Below are positions 33,040 through 46,112 of a stretch of 64,000 nt of DNA, piece after piece; position 1 is the first letter of the stretch; every line of letters begins with the position of its first letter. The stretch is from Brachynemurus nebulosus (lineage: Eukaryota > Arthropoda > Insecta > Neuroptera > Myrmeleontidae), in NCBI GenBank assembly GCA_035578155.1, contig JAPWDM010000073.1, positions 322,001-386,000 of the forward strand. Reading direction: 5' to 3'. A program made the position numbers and the translations under genes. Below the pieces are notes generated by a model. That model was not told the DNA's origin. It saw nothing but the letters and a program-made list of their open reading frames with translations, and did no database searches.

Positions 33040-35590
33040 ATAGTAACAACCAGTAAAAATTTGAACCAGATCCTATGCGTCGTTTTCTGGCAAATGACGG
33101 TAAAAAAATGTTTTGTTGAAAACTGCGTCTTAAATACATGATTCGAAGTCCAATTTCGGGAAAACGGCTAGCTGTCTATTTTCTGCTGGTATGGTATTTT
33201 CTAGCTTATTACATTAGTAATAACTAGCGAAAGTTTGAACCAAATCCTATGCGTCGATTTCTGGCAACTAACGGCCAAAAATAATTTTTTGTTGAAAAAT
33301 GCGCCTTAAATACGCGATTCGAAGTCCAATTTCGGGAAAACGGCTAGCCGTCTATTTTCTGCTGATATGGCGTTTTCTAGCTTATTACATTAGTAATAAC
33401 CAGCGAAAGTTTGAACCAGATCCTATGCGTGGTTTTCTGGCAAACGACGACCAAAAATTTTTTTTTGTGGAAGTAAGGGCTGTAATACATGATTTGAAGC
33501 TCAATTTCGGGAAAAGGGCTAGCCGTATATTTTCTGCTGGTATGGCGTTTTCTAGCTTATTATGTTAGAAATAATCAGCGAAAGTTTGAACCAGATCCTA
33601 TGCGTGGTTTTCTGGCAAATGACGGCAAAAAAATGTTTTGTTAAAAAATGCGCCTTAAAAACATGATTCGAAGTCAAATTTCGGGAAAACGGCTAGCCGT
33701 CTATTTTCTGCTGGTATGGCGTTTTCTAGCTTATTACATTAGTAATAACCAGCGAAAGTTTGAACCAGATCCTATGCGTGGTTTTCTGGCAATTGACGGC
33801 CAAAAATTTTTTTTTGTGGAAGTAAGGGCTGTAATACATGATTCGAAGCTCAATTTCGGGAAAAGGGCTAGCCGTCTATTTTCTGCTGGTATAACGTTTT
33901 CTAGCTTATGACATTAGTAATAATCAGCGAAAGTTTGAACCGGATCCTATGCGTGGTTTTCTGGCAAATGACGGCAAAAAAATGTTTTGATGAAAAATGC
34001 GCCTTAAAAACATGATTCGAAGTCAAATTTCGGGAAAACGGCAAGCCGTCTATTTCCTGCTGGTATGGCGTCTTCTAGCTTATTACATTAGTAATAGCCG
34101 GCGAAAGTTTGAACCAGATCCGATGCGTGGTTTTCTGGCAATTGAAGGCCAAACATTTTTTTTGTGGAAGTACGCCCCTGTAATACATGATTCGAAGTCC
34201 AATTGCGGGAAAACGGCTAGCCGTCTATTTTCTGCTGGTATGGCGTTTTCTAGCTTATTATATTAGTAATAACCAGCGAAAGTTTGAACCAGATCCTATG
34301 CGTGGTTTTCTGGCAATTGAAGGCCAAAAAAATGTTTTGTTGAAAATGCGCCTTAAATACAGGATTCGAAGTCCAATTTCCGGAAAACGGTTAGCCGTCG
34401 ATTTTCTGCTGAGATCGCGTTTTCTAGCTTATTACATTAGTAATAACCAGCGAAAGTTTGAACCAGATCCTATGTGTGGTTTTCTGGCAATTGACGGCCA
34501 AAAAATTTTTTTGTGGATGTGTAAGGGCTGTAATACATGATTCGAAGCTCAATTTCGGGAAAAGGGCTAGCCGTCTATTTTCTGCTGGTATGGCGTTTTC
34601 TAGCTTTTTACATTAGTAATAACCAGCGAAAGTTTGAACCAGATCCTGTGCGTGGTTTTCTGGCAAATGACGGCCAAAAAAAATGTTTTGTTGAAAATGC
34701 GCTTTAAATACATGATTCGAAGTCCAATTTCCGGAAAACGGTTAGCCGTCTATTTTCTACTGAGATCGCTTTTTCTAGCTTATTATATTAGTAATAACCA
34801 GCGAAAGTTTGAACCAGATCCTATGCGTGGTTTTTTGGCAAATGACGGCCAAAAAAAATGTTTTGTTGAAAATGCGTCTTAAAAACATGATTCGAAGTCA
34901 AATTTCGGGAAAACGGCTAGCCGTCTTTTTTCTGCTGGTATGGCGTTTTCTAGCCTATTACATTAGTAATAGCCGGCGAAAGTTTGAACCAGATCCTATG
35001 CGTGGCTTTCTGTCAAATGACGCCAAAAAAAATATTTTATTGAAAAATGCGCCTACAATATATGATTCGAAGTCAAATTTCGGGGAAAACGGCTAGCCGT
35101 CTATATTCTGCTGGTATGGCGTTTTCTAGGTTATCATACTAGTAATAACCAGCGAAAATTTGAACCAGATCCTATGCGTGGTTTTCTGGCAAATGACGGC
35201 CAAAAAATAATTTGGTTGAAAAATGCTCCTTAAAAATAACATGATTCGAAGTTACATTTCGGGAACACGGCTAGCTAGAAATTTTAAACCAGATCCTATT
35301 CGTGGTTTTCTGGCAATTGACGGCAAAAAATAATTTTGTAAAAAAATGTGCTTTAAAAATAACTTGATTCGAAGTCCAATTTCGGGAAAGCGGCTAGCCG
35401 TCTATTTCCTGCTAGTATGGCGTTTTCTAGTTTATTATATTAGTAATAATCAGCGAAAGTTTGAAGCAAATTCTATCCGTGGTTTTCTGGTAATTCACGG
35501 CACAAAAATTATTTTTGTTGCAAATAAGCGCCTGTGATACATGATTCAAAGTCAAATTTCAGGGAAACGGCTAGCCCTGTATTTTCTCTT
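33040..35590. repeat. Left-arm tandem array, ~175-bp unit
   Basis: Units are recognised by GAACCAGATCCTATGCG at ~33063, 33238, 33413, 33588, 33762, 33938, 34112, 34287, 34460, 34637, 34812, 34988 and 35164, then a shortened and a diverged unit. Each also has ACGGCTAGCCGTCTATTTTC and CTAGCTTATTACATTAGTAA. Two alternating subtypes differ in the spacer (AAAATGCGCCTTAA versus GAAGTAAGGGCTGTAATACA). Confidence 0.9.
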
Positions 35591-36600
35591 GACACTAAGA
35601 TCATGGGACGTGATGGACATTCGGCAATAAGATTTGCAACGTGGAGGTGGGATCTCTACAGCCACCATACGCAAATTTTTAGAGGGGCATTGATTTTAGG
35701 AGCTCTACTGTACTTATCGAATACGTTGCCTGCTACTGGGGCCCAGCTGTATTTACCTAGTACAGATTATATTTTTTTTACAATTTTACTTTTTCTATAT
35801 AAGGATGTAACTTTCTGGAATATTCGAGCACATTCGAGAAGGGAACATCAAGAAGGCGACAACAACAGGTACGTCATTTTTATTAGATGCAACAAATGAC
35901 ATTTCGAAAGCCCCATTGAGTACAGCAATTAGTCAGCTAAACATTTTTTTTTTTGTGTCAGAATTATCCTCCGCATTTAGTAAAACATTTTGTATTTTTT
36001 TTTGTATCTCACTTTGTTTCCTTGGTACTGATTTTAATAATTAATATGGGCTTTAACAAAACAGAATTCTCGTTTGATTTGGCATTGAGAAATTTTAAAT
36101 TATATATTTCTGAGAAAGGTAATTCTGTAGTTGATGAATTAAATTCCGGTTCATATGGATCAGAAAACTCAGTTTTTGGTAAAGTTTGCCCCACTTTTAA
36201 TTTAAAAAATACTTTAAATAATAGAAGATTATTAAAAAAATGGTGGAAAAAAATTAAAGGCTCGGTAATTGAAGCACTCAATCATAACGAAATAGACGAG
36301 TCAGTGTGTGACAAAAAAAATAGATTTTAACGTGACAAAATAAACAATAATAAAAAGGATAAAATCATTAGTAACAATTTTCATACATCGACGAAAAGAT
36401 CATATTTTATTGTACCAGCATCATTCTGGAATTCCTACTACGAAAATAAATCTAAATTGAAGAAATATTGGACAGATGAATTTAATTTTTATTTTAGTAC
36501 ACTCTATCCTATATGCGTTTTAAAATTTTTATATCATTATATTAATGGCTTGTTTAAAATTTTCCTATCATTATATTAATGGATTGTTTAAAATTTTCCT
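35590..36600. other. Middle of the foldback element, with an unassigned open frame
   Basis: The only part without the arm unit. A plus frame at 35953-36330 could encode about 95 residues from the internal ATG at ~36048 (MGFNKTEFSFDLALRNFKLY, then lysine/tryptophan-rich NRRLLKKWWKKIKGSVIEAL). An upstream frame at 35534-35899 has no domain. I recognise neither. Near 36520-36600 a ~33-bp segment containing CCTATCATTATATTAATGG is directly repeated. Confidence 0.4.
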
Positions 36601-38340
36601 AGCCCTTTTCCCGAAATTGAGCTTCAAATCATGTATTACAGCCCTTACTACCACAAAAAATTTTTTGGCCGTCAATTGCCAGAAAACAACGCATAGGATC
36701 TGGTTCAAACTTTCGCTGGTTATTAGTAATGTAATAAGCTAGAAAACGCCATACCAGCAGAAAATAGACGGCTAGCCGTTTTCCCGCAATTGGACTTCGA
36801 ATCATGTATTACAGGGGCGTACTTCCACAAAAAAAATTTTTGGCCTTCAATTGCCAGAAAACCACGCATAGGATCTGGTTCAAACTTTCGCTGGTTATTA
36901 CTAATGTAATAAGCTAGAAAACGCCATACCAGCAGAAAATAGACGGCTAGCCGTTTTCCCGAAATTGGACTTCGAAGTATGTATTTAAGGCACTTACGTC
37001 CAAAAAAAAAAATTTTGGCCGTCTGTTGCCAGAAAACCACGCATAGGATCTGGTTCAAACTTTCGCCGGCTATTACTAATGCAATAGGCTAGAAAACGCC
37101 ATACCAGCAGAAAATAGACGGCTTGCCGTTTTCCCGAAATTTGACTTCGAATCATGTTTTTAAGGCGCATTTTTCAACAAAACATTTTTTTGCCGTCATT
37201 TGCCAGAAAACCACGCATAGGATCTGGTTGAAACTTTCGCTGATTATTTCTAACATAATAAGCTAGAAAACGCCATAGCAGCGGAAAATAGACGGCTAGC
37301 CCTTTTTCCGAAATTGAGCTTCAAATCATGTATTACAGCCCTTACTTCCACAAAAAAGAATTTTTGGCCGTCAATTGCCAGAAAACAACGCATAGGATCG
37401 GGTTCAAACTTTCGCCGGCTATTACTAATGTAATGAGCTAGAAAACGCCACACTAGCAGAAAATAGACGGCTAGCCGTTTTCCCGCAATTGGACTTCGAA
37501 TCATGTATTACAGGCGCTTACTTCCATAAAAAAAATTTTTGGCCTTCAATTGGCAGAAAACCACGCATAGGATCTGGTTCAAACTTTCGCTGGTTATTAC
37601 TAATGTAATAAGCTAGAAAACGCCATACCAGCAGAAAATAGACGGCTAGCCGTTTTCCCGAAATTGGACTTCGAATCATGTATTTAAGGCGCTTACGTCC
37701 AAAAAAAAAAAATTTTGGCCGTCTGTTGCCAGAAAACCACGCATAGGATCTGGTTCAAACTTTCGCCGGCTATTACTAATGTAATAAGCTAGAAAACGCC
37801 ATACCAGCAGAAAATAGAAGGCTTGCCGTTTTTCCGAAATTGAGCTTCGAATCATGTATTACAGCCCTTACTTCCACAAAAAAAATTTTTGGCCGTCGTT
37901 TGCCAGAAAACCACGCATAGGATCTGGTTCAAACTTTCGCTGGTTATTACTAATGTAATAAGCTAGAAAACGCCATATCAGCAGAAAATAGACGGCTAGC
38001 CGTTTTCCCGAAATTGGACTTCAAATCGCGTATTTAAGGCGCATTTTTCAACAAAAAATTACTTTTGGCCGTTAGTTGCCAGAAATCGACGCATAGGATC
38101 TGGTTCAAACTTTCGCTGGTTATTACTAATGTAATAAGCTAGAAAACGCCATATCAGCAGAAAATAGACGGCTAGCCGTTTTCCCGAAATTGGACTTCGA
38201 ATCATGTATTTAAGACGCAGTTTTCAACAAAACATTTTTTTTGCCGTCATTTGCCAGATAACGACGCATAGGATCTGGTTCAAATTTTCACTGGTTGTTA
38301 CTATGAGTCAAGGCAACAAGACGTCATGCCAACGGAAAAT
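36600..38340. repeat. Right-arm tandem array, ~175-bp unit, inverted
   Basis: About ten units in the opposite orientation (CGCATAGGATCTGGTTC recurring every ~175 bp), with the same two subtypes as the left arm. Confidence 0.9.
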
Positions 38341-38777
38341 AGACGGCTGGCCGTTTTTCCGAAATTTTGATTCTAATTTACGATAACTGACGTATGCGCT
38401 ATTCAAAATTTAGCAATTTTTATATTTTATCATTTACTTTCCAATATTTAAGGTGCGAAAAATTTTCTGAATTTTTCTTGTATATTAGTTTATTAGTTGG
38501 GTGAAGTATCGATGTTGATTTCAAAACGGTAAGTCTTGTCAGTTTTGTTATTTTTCCGTTTTATTTTGGAACAAAAATATTAGATGATTTTGGATCATTC
38601 AATATGTTGTGAGTACGTACATAGTATAAACGAAACGTGATGTTGGTAGTTCATTTAGTTGATATGTGCTAACTATTCGGCTATTCAAATATCGTTTTGT
38701 TATTCTCAAAGAATATTTTTAACGCATGGTTTTTTCTGCTAGTTTTTTTCTGCTAAAAACACCATCGTAGGTCAACC

Positions 38778-39008
38778 GTGAATCTCGGTGAATAATACCT
38801 TGTATACAGTTACTAAATCATTAAAATATTATCAACAATAAATAATTTGTATTATTTATTAGTTAATACATTGTATTGAATGGTTTTAGAAATAAATCAA
38901 GTAAAGATAATTTAATTTAATTTTTATTTAGTAGCTGTACTTTTGTTATAATTAAAATTAAAATTAAATGTACATTTAAATTCTTCAAAAATGTGAAGTT
39001 TAAAAATA
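38778..39008. other. Gene-free spacer
   Basis: AT-rich, between the foldback element and the 3' end of the next pseudogene; nothing recognised. Confidence 0.4.
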
Positions 39009-39048
39009 TCAATTTTCTTCTTCTTCTTCTTCCTCTTGTTCTTCTTTT

Positions 39049-39116
<68 letters not shown>

Positions 39117-41700
39117 ATCATCTCCTGGGAAATTGAAAATTTCAGTTCCATCTTCATCATCTTCGTTTTCCTGCATCATTGTCTCCAAACCTTCTAAAAT
39201 TTCTGGATCAAATGCAGTTTCTTCCTCGGGATCGTCTTGTAATACAACAGCATTGAGACAAGCTTGCCCGTTGCATTGTCCCCAAGCTAAAGTGCATTGC
39301 AAGACCGATTTTCTGCATCCGCAACGTAAACCACAACCATTCTTACAATTACAAAATATTGTACTGAGTAATTCATCTGGAGCTGGTGGTAACAGTGTAG
39401 TTATTGGCTGCAGAAATTCATTTTGGAGTACCCAGTCCCATTGTTGAGGTTCTAAATCATGTCCTAACCATTTTTGAATTTGGTAATAAACACGATTTAT
39501 GTGTTGATGGGCTGCTGCCTTGTTGGTGGAAGATTAGATAACTGGACAGGTTTATGAAGTTTAGTAGATTTAATGAATTGAATGTACCTATGATGATCAA
39601 TATTATTTTCAGATTTCGGAGCATTATATGTTGCTAGTAAGATGCGTACTCTATTTTCGTATAATTGCTGTACAGGGCAGTTTTCTTGTAGAAAAACTTG
39701 AGCCAGTTCGTCGCAATTAGCAAGTTTTTGCAGTGATTTTATAAAAGTTTTCCCTTTATTAAACAACGCAGAAGTTGTATCCCAACCACTAAATGCATGT
39801 AGAAATAGAATGTTTCCTAGAAAGGGGATATTTGTCCAAACTTTTTGAAGAATAGACTTATAACATTGCCTTTTCCAGGTTTTTTAAAAAACTCTTCTTA
39901 ATGTAACTGAGTGTGTCCAATTAAAATAACGAGCAAATCTGTCTTTTCGTATAATGACGACAGTCCTCTCATGTGTGGATACTTCAATAGCAGTTTCGAT
40001 AATAAGAACATCAGCATCATCTTTCGCTTGTTCTGTTGTGATATTTACACTTTTTAACTTTTCAATGAGCATATCAATAAGTTTCTTTTTATTATATTGA
40101 TTTGACAAAAACTTGTCTTGGCTGATTGGCACAATCATTGTTTCATCGAAACAAACTTCATAAAATTTTGAAAGAGCAGCAGTTTTTCTTAATTGTTTCA
40201 TTGCTTTATGTTTTTAGTGTAGTCCGAGTATCCGTCAAATACAACAACAGTTTTTGATCCATAATGTCTTTGTAAATACTTGACGTATTTATCTAAAACG
40301 ACAAAAAAAGTATCGTCTTTACTCCATACGACGCGATGCAGAAGAAATCCACCATCAATGATATAAGTTACATCATTTTCATTAAATTCAATATCAACAG
40401 GTGTCAAATTATCATATAATGTAGATTTCGTGGTTTTTCTCATGCCATTACTGTCAAATAATGACGTTGGATATGGACTTAATTCATATTGAAGGTATCC
40501 TTCGAGATTATTTTCAAACTGTTTGGTTACAGTTATCCTTTGGAAGAGTAACAGTGGATCTACAGAGACTTTACAATCGTTAATTTTGACTAATTTGTTA
40601 ACAGCTGAAAGCGGCAAAACCTTATCAGCGCGTTTCAAAGTTATTTCATTAAACTTCAAGTCAGTTATGTTTACCATAGATTGTAATTCGATTTTATGGG
40701 CTTTGTAACAATTAATCTGGTCATTTCCAACGATTCCAGAAGCTAAAGATACCAACTGTTTTATTTTTGGAAAGGGATCATGAAGTTTAAGCCGTTCAGC
40801 TAGTTTACCTACATCAATGTTATCTCTTTTTACTCTTGAATCTCTTGCATCAACGTGTTGTTCAGCAGAATCTAATGAAATATTACAATACTTTTCAATT
40901 TCTTCACAAATTGTATTTGTAGCTTACATAGCATACACCCATTTACATAAAACACTCTCTTGAGTACTGCGACCTCGAGATACTCCCCCTTCTGTCTTCA
41001 TAGACTTCATAAGACTTTGTTCGATTATCATGTGTCCATGTACCAGAATAGAATTTTTCTGTTCGTCTCACAGTGAAGAATCCATCTTTAAATTTCCGAA
41101 AAGTTTGTTGATCCATTGTCTTTTCCAATTTCATCATATCTTGAATATATAAATGAGTAGATTTTGCATATAAAAAGTGACCACAAGCGTGAAAATACGG
41201 CAGCATTTTTCGTACTACATCAAGATGTTCTTCGAAGAGTCCCAGTCTTTCAGCGCAAATAAAGTCTAGTGCTATCGATACCATATCAAAATATTGTACC
41301 CATAACTGTGCTGTAGGACCTCGAGCTTTCAATTCCTTCAGTTTATCATGAAATTGATTAATAAATGAGTTCGAATTACCTATACAACCTTCTACATCTT
41401 CATAAGCAACATCACGACAAGTTGTTTGTTCAATTAACTCATCCAACACAGAATCTTCCAACTTTATGTCTTCAAAAATTATCGTTGATAATGCAAGTCG
41501 TAGTAGTGTATGATCTCTGATACTTCTTGAATATACGTGTCCATTTAACATTTTGTCGATAGAATTAGTAGCATATATTGTACCCAAAGCTTCCTTGATT
41601 CCACTTCCGTTCATTACATATCCTATGCATCCAAGAAATGACATGAGCATATGAAATCCCCCTAGTTTAACAACTATTTTAGATATTTCTGATGTAATAT
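39009..41700 (-). pseudogene. Uncharacterised multidomain gene: PIN/FEN-like nuclease region plus CXC-like cysteine cluster, broken
   Basis: Minus-strand order: 41650-40943 has VVKLGGFHMLMSFLGCIG just upstream, then GHVYSRSIRDHTLLRLALST and GPTAQLWVQYFDMVSIALDF. A stop lies near 40930. The next part, to 40198, has VTYIIDGGFLLHRVVW and KTVVVFDGYSDY; 40201-39884 has KDDADVLIIETAI-like acidic motifs. Then come FLHAFSGWDTTSALFNKGKT and RVYYQIQKWLGHDLEPQQW, the cluster IFCNCKNGCGLRCGCRKSV with QCNGQACLN, and an acidic tail. The spaced acids (DGG, FDGY, DAD, KD) fit a PIN/FEN-type nuclease fold; the cysteines resemble Tesmin/TSO1 CXC. One-base losses at ~39935 (in the KDTDLL-like motif) and ~39520 shift the frame. 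I know relatives only as multicopy uncharacterised proteins, so a mobile origin is likely but unproven. Confidence 0.55.
39012..39120. repeat. (TTC)n/(GAA)n coding microsatellite
   Basis: An impure trinucleotide tract that encodes about 35 glutamates at the C-terminus of the minus-strand pseudogene. It extends a naturally acidic tail (NEDDEDGTEIFNFPGDD). Confidence 0.85.
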
Positions 41701-41758
41701 ATTAAGCTTGAGAGGCAGCTTGGTGGTTCCCTTAAGATACCACTGGTGCCACTATAAA

Positions 41759-42587
41759 TGTAATGTATTGGGGGTTGTAAGAGAAGGGTGGTAGCTATGG
41801 CTGAGTTTATAGTTAAAAATGTTTTAGATTAAAATATGTATATTTCGGGACGCGGTTAAATGGCTCAAAACCAACCAGACGTAGATGTAGGAAATTTAAT
41901 AACTCAATAATTAACGATTAACAATAAAGAAATGTATTCTAAAATAAAATATAGAATTACAGAATTATTACCATTTTTGGGTTAAATAAAGTTGCAATAA
42001 AAGAAACAATGTTTCATCAATAAAAGTTAAAAATAATGTAAAAATACTTATAATCTAATTAACCACGTATGCAAGCCGATTGGATGGGGTTGGCGAACTA
42101 CTGTAAGTTATATGAAAATATCCAAAGAAAACCAGTAAAATATTAATTCATCAAATTTTAAATAAAATATACGAATCGGGTTGCATATGTGGATAAAAAT
42201 ATTAGGGAAGAAAATGCATATTACCTCCTGAGGGATATCACTGCACAACACAAAAGTAAATCTTTACACTATAAAAGTACTTTACGAAATTACATTACGG
42301 AATCTAAGCACCGAATCAATATTATGAAATCTAAGTACGGAATGAATCCATATCTACCCGTTTTTGGGCCTCAAGCCACGCTCGCTAGGGTACTCCCCTT
42401 ACCTCGCGCATTAATCGTTCGATTTCATATTTTGGCGTTTTGCTGAATTAGCGATTTAATCAAAGACTTCATTATTACATTTCCATCTATTAGTTTCTAG
42501 ACTAATCTATAGTTGTGTTCAACATTAAATTTACAATATGTTACTCTATTGCTAGTAAGTAGGTACAGTAGCGGGCATTATATTACA
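41759..42587 (-). repeat. Candidate LTR (TG...CA) with adjacent polypurine tract
   Basis: On the minus strand a stretch starts TGTAATATAATGCCCGCTAC and could end CAATACATTACA. Just upstream lies a purine tract AAGGGGGAGGAAG (42600-42588), as at the start of a 3' LTR. The left border is a guess and no partner LTR was found. It adjoins the broken 5' side of the gene at 39.0-41.7 kb. Confidence 0.4.
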
Positions 42588-42600
42588 CTTCCTCCCCCTT

Positions 42601-43282
42601 AAAATGAAAGTTAATTTTTCGTTCGAGGTTTGGAAAGAAAAATTAACCTTCTATCTCAATTTTCAATTAGAAATAGGAATACATGTTCAATACAAATTTT
42701 GTCTTTCTTTTTTCTTTTAAATACCTAAAATTTTCAAAGTAAAATTAAAATCCCTAGTTAGATACGTTACATAACAAAAGTGAATAATTTCTTTCAAATT
42801 TTGTTACATATTTGTGACAGTTACGACAACCCCTTAAAATAAAAATCCGACTCCCACACGGGAGTGCCGTATTCACAAATAGGACACTCAGCGTGTGGTT
42901 AGGCCATTAAAATTAAGTCACATCCGGTAATTATTATTCTGTTGTTCAGTAAACAAGGGGGCAATCAGTCAGTTCTTAATTCAATTAGTCAACCTATGAA
43001 TTGGCGAAAATCAAACTTTTGTTACTTAGAATCAGTAATAAACTCACCTAGCTGTCTCCATTCAGCATCGGTGTTGTAAAGTCATCATGTTATATTTTTT
43101 TTTTGAACAATTCTTAATCCTATCCTTTCCTTTACGCTAAGTAGGTTCTCAATTACACGTAGTATCCCTAAAATTAGTTTTTTCCATTAATAACTATTCG
43201 TATAACAATATTGATACATAAAATTAGTTACCTTTTGTTTCCAATTTCCTAACGATTAACCACTTGTATTAATTTAATTTTT
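42601..43282. other. Gene-free stretch, possibly LTR-element internal sequence
   Basis: If the LTR at 41759-42587 is real, this is what is left of its interior. No coding trace was found. Confidence 0.3.

Positions 43283-46112
<2,830 letters not shown>

Larger units (their letters stand above)
32561..38768. mobile_element. 6.2-kb foldback element (FB/MULE-like) with tandem-repeat arms
   Basis: The termini ACGATGGTGTTTTTAGCAG and the exact inverse are flanked by a perfect 9-bp duplication AGGTCAACC (32552-32560 and 38769-38777). The arms are inverted copies of each other. Each has an outer unique part (~32561-33040, ~38340-38768), then a tandem array of ~175-bp units (left about 15 units, right about 10), around a ~1-kb middle (35590-36600). 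Drosophila Foldback elements have this plan and a 9-bp duplication, and are placed with Mutator-like elements. Open frames in the arms all translate the same unit and are not genes. Confidence 0.9.

Noticed and set aside
33299..37504. Many similar open frames of 80-117 codons in both arms of the foldback element
   Set aside because: All are translations of the 175-bp tandem unit, with no conserved start and no known domain.
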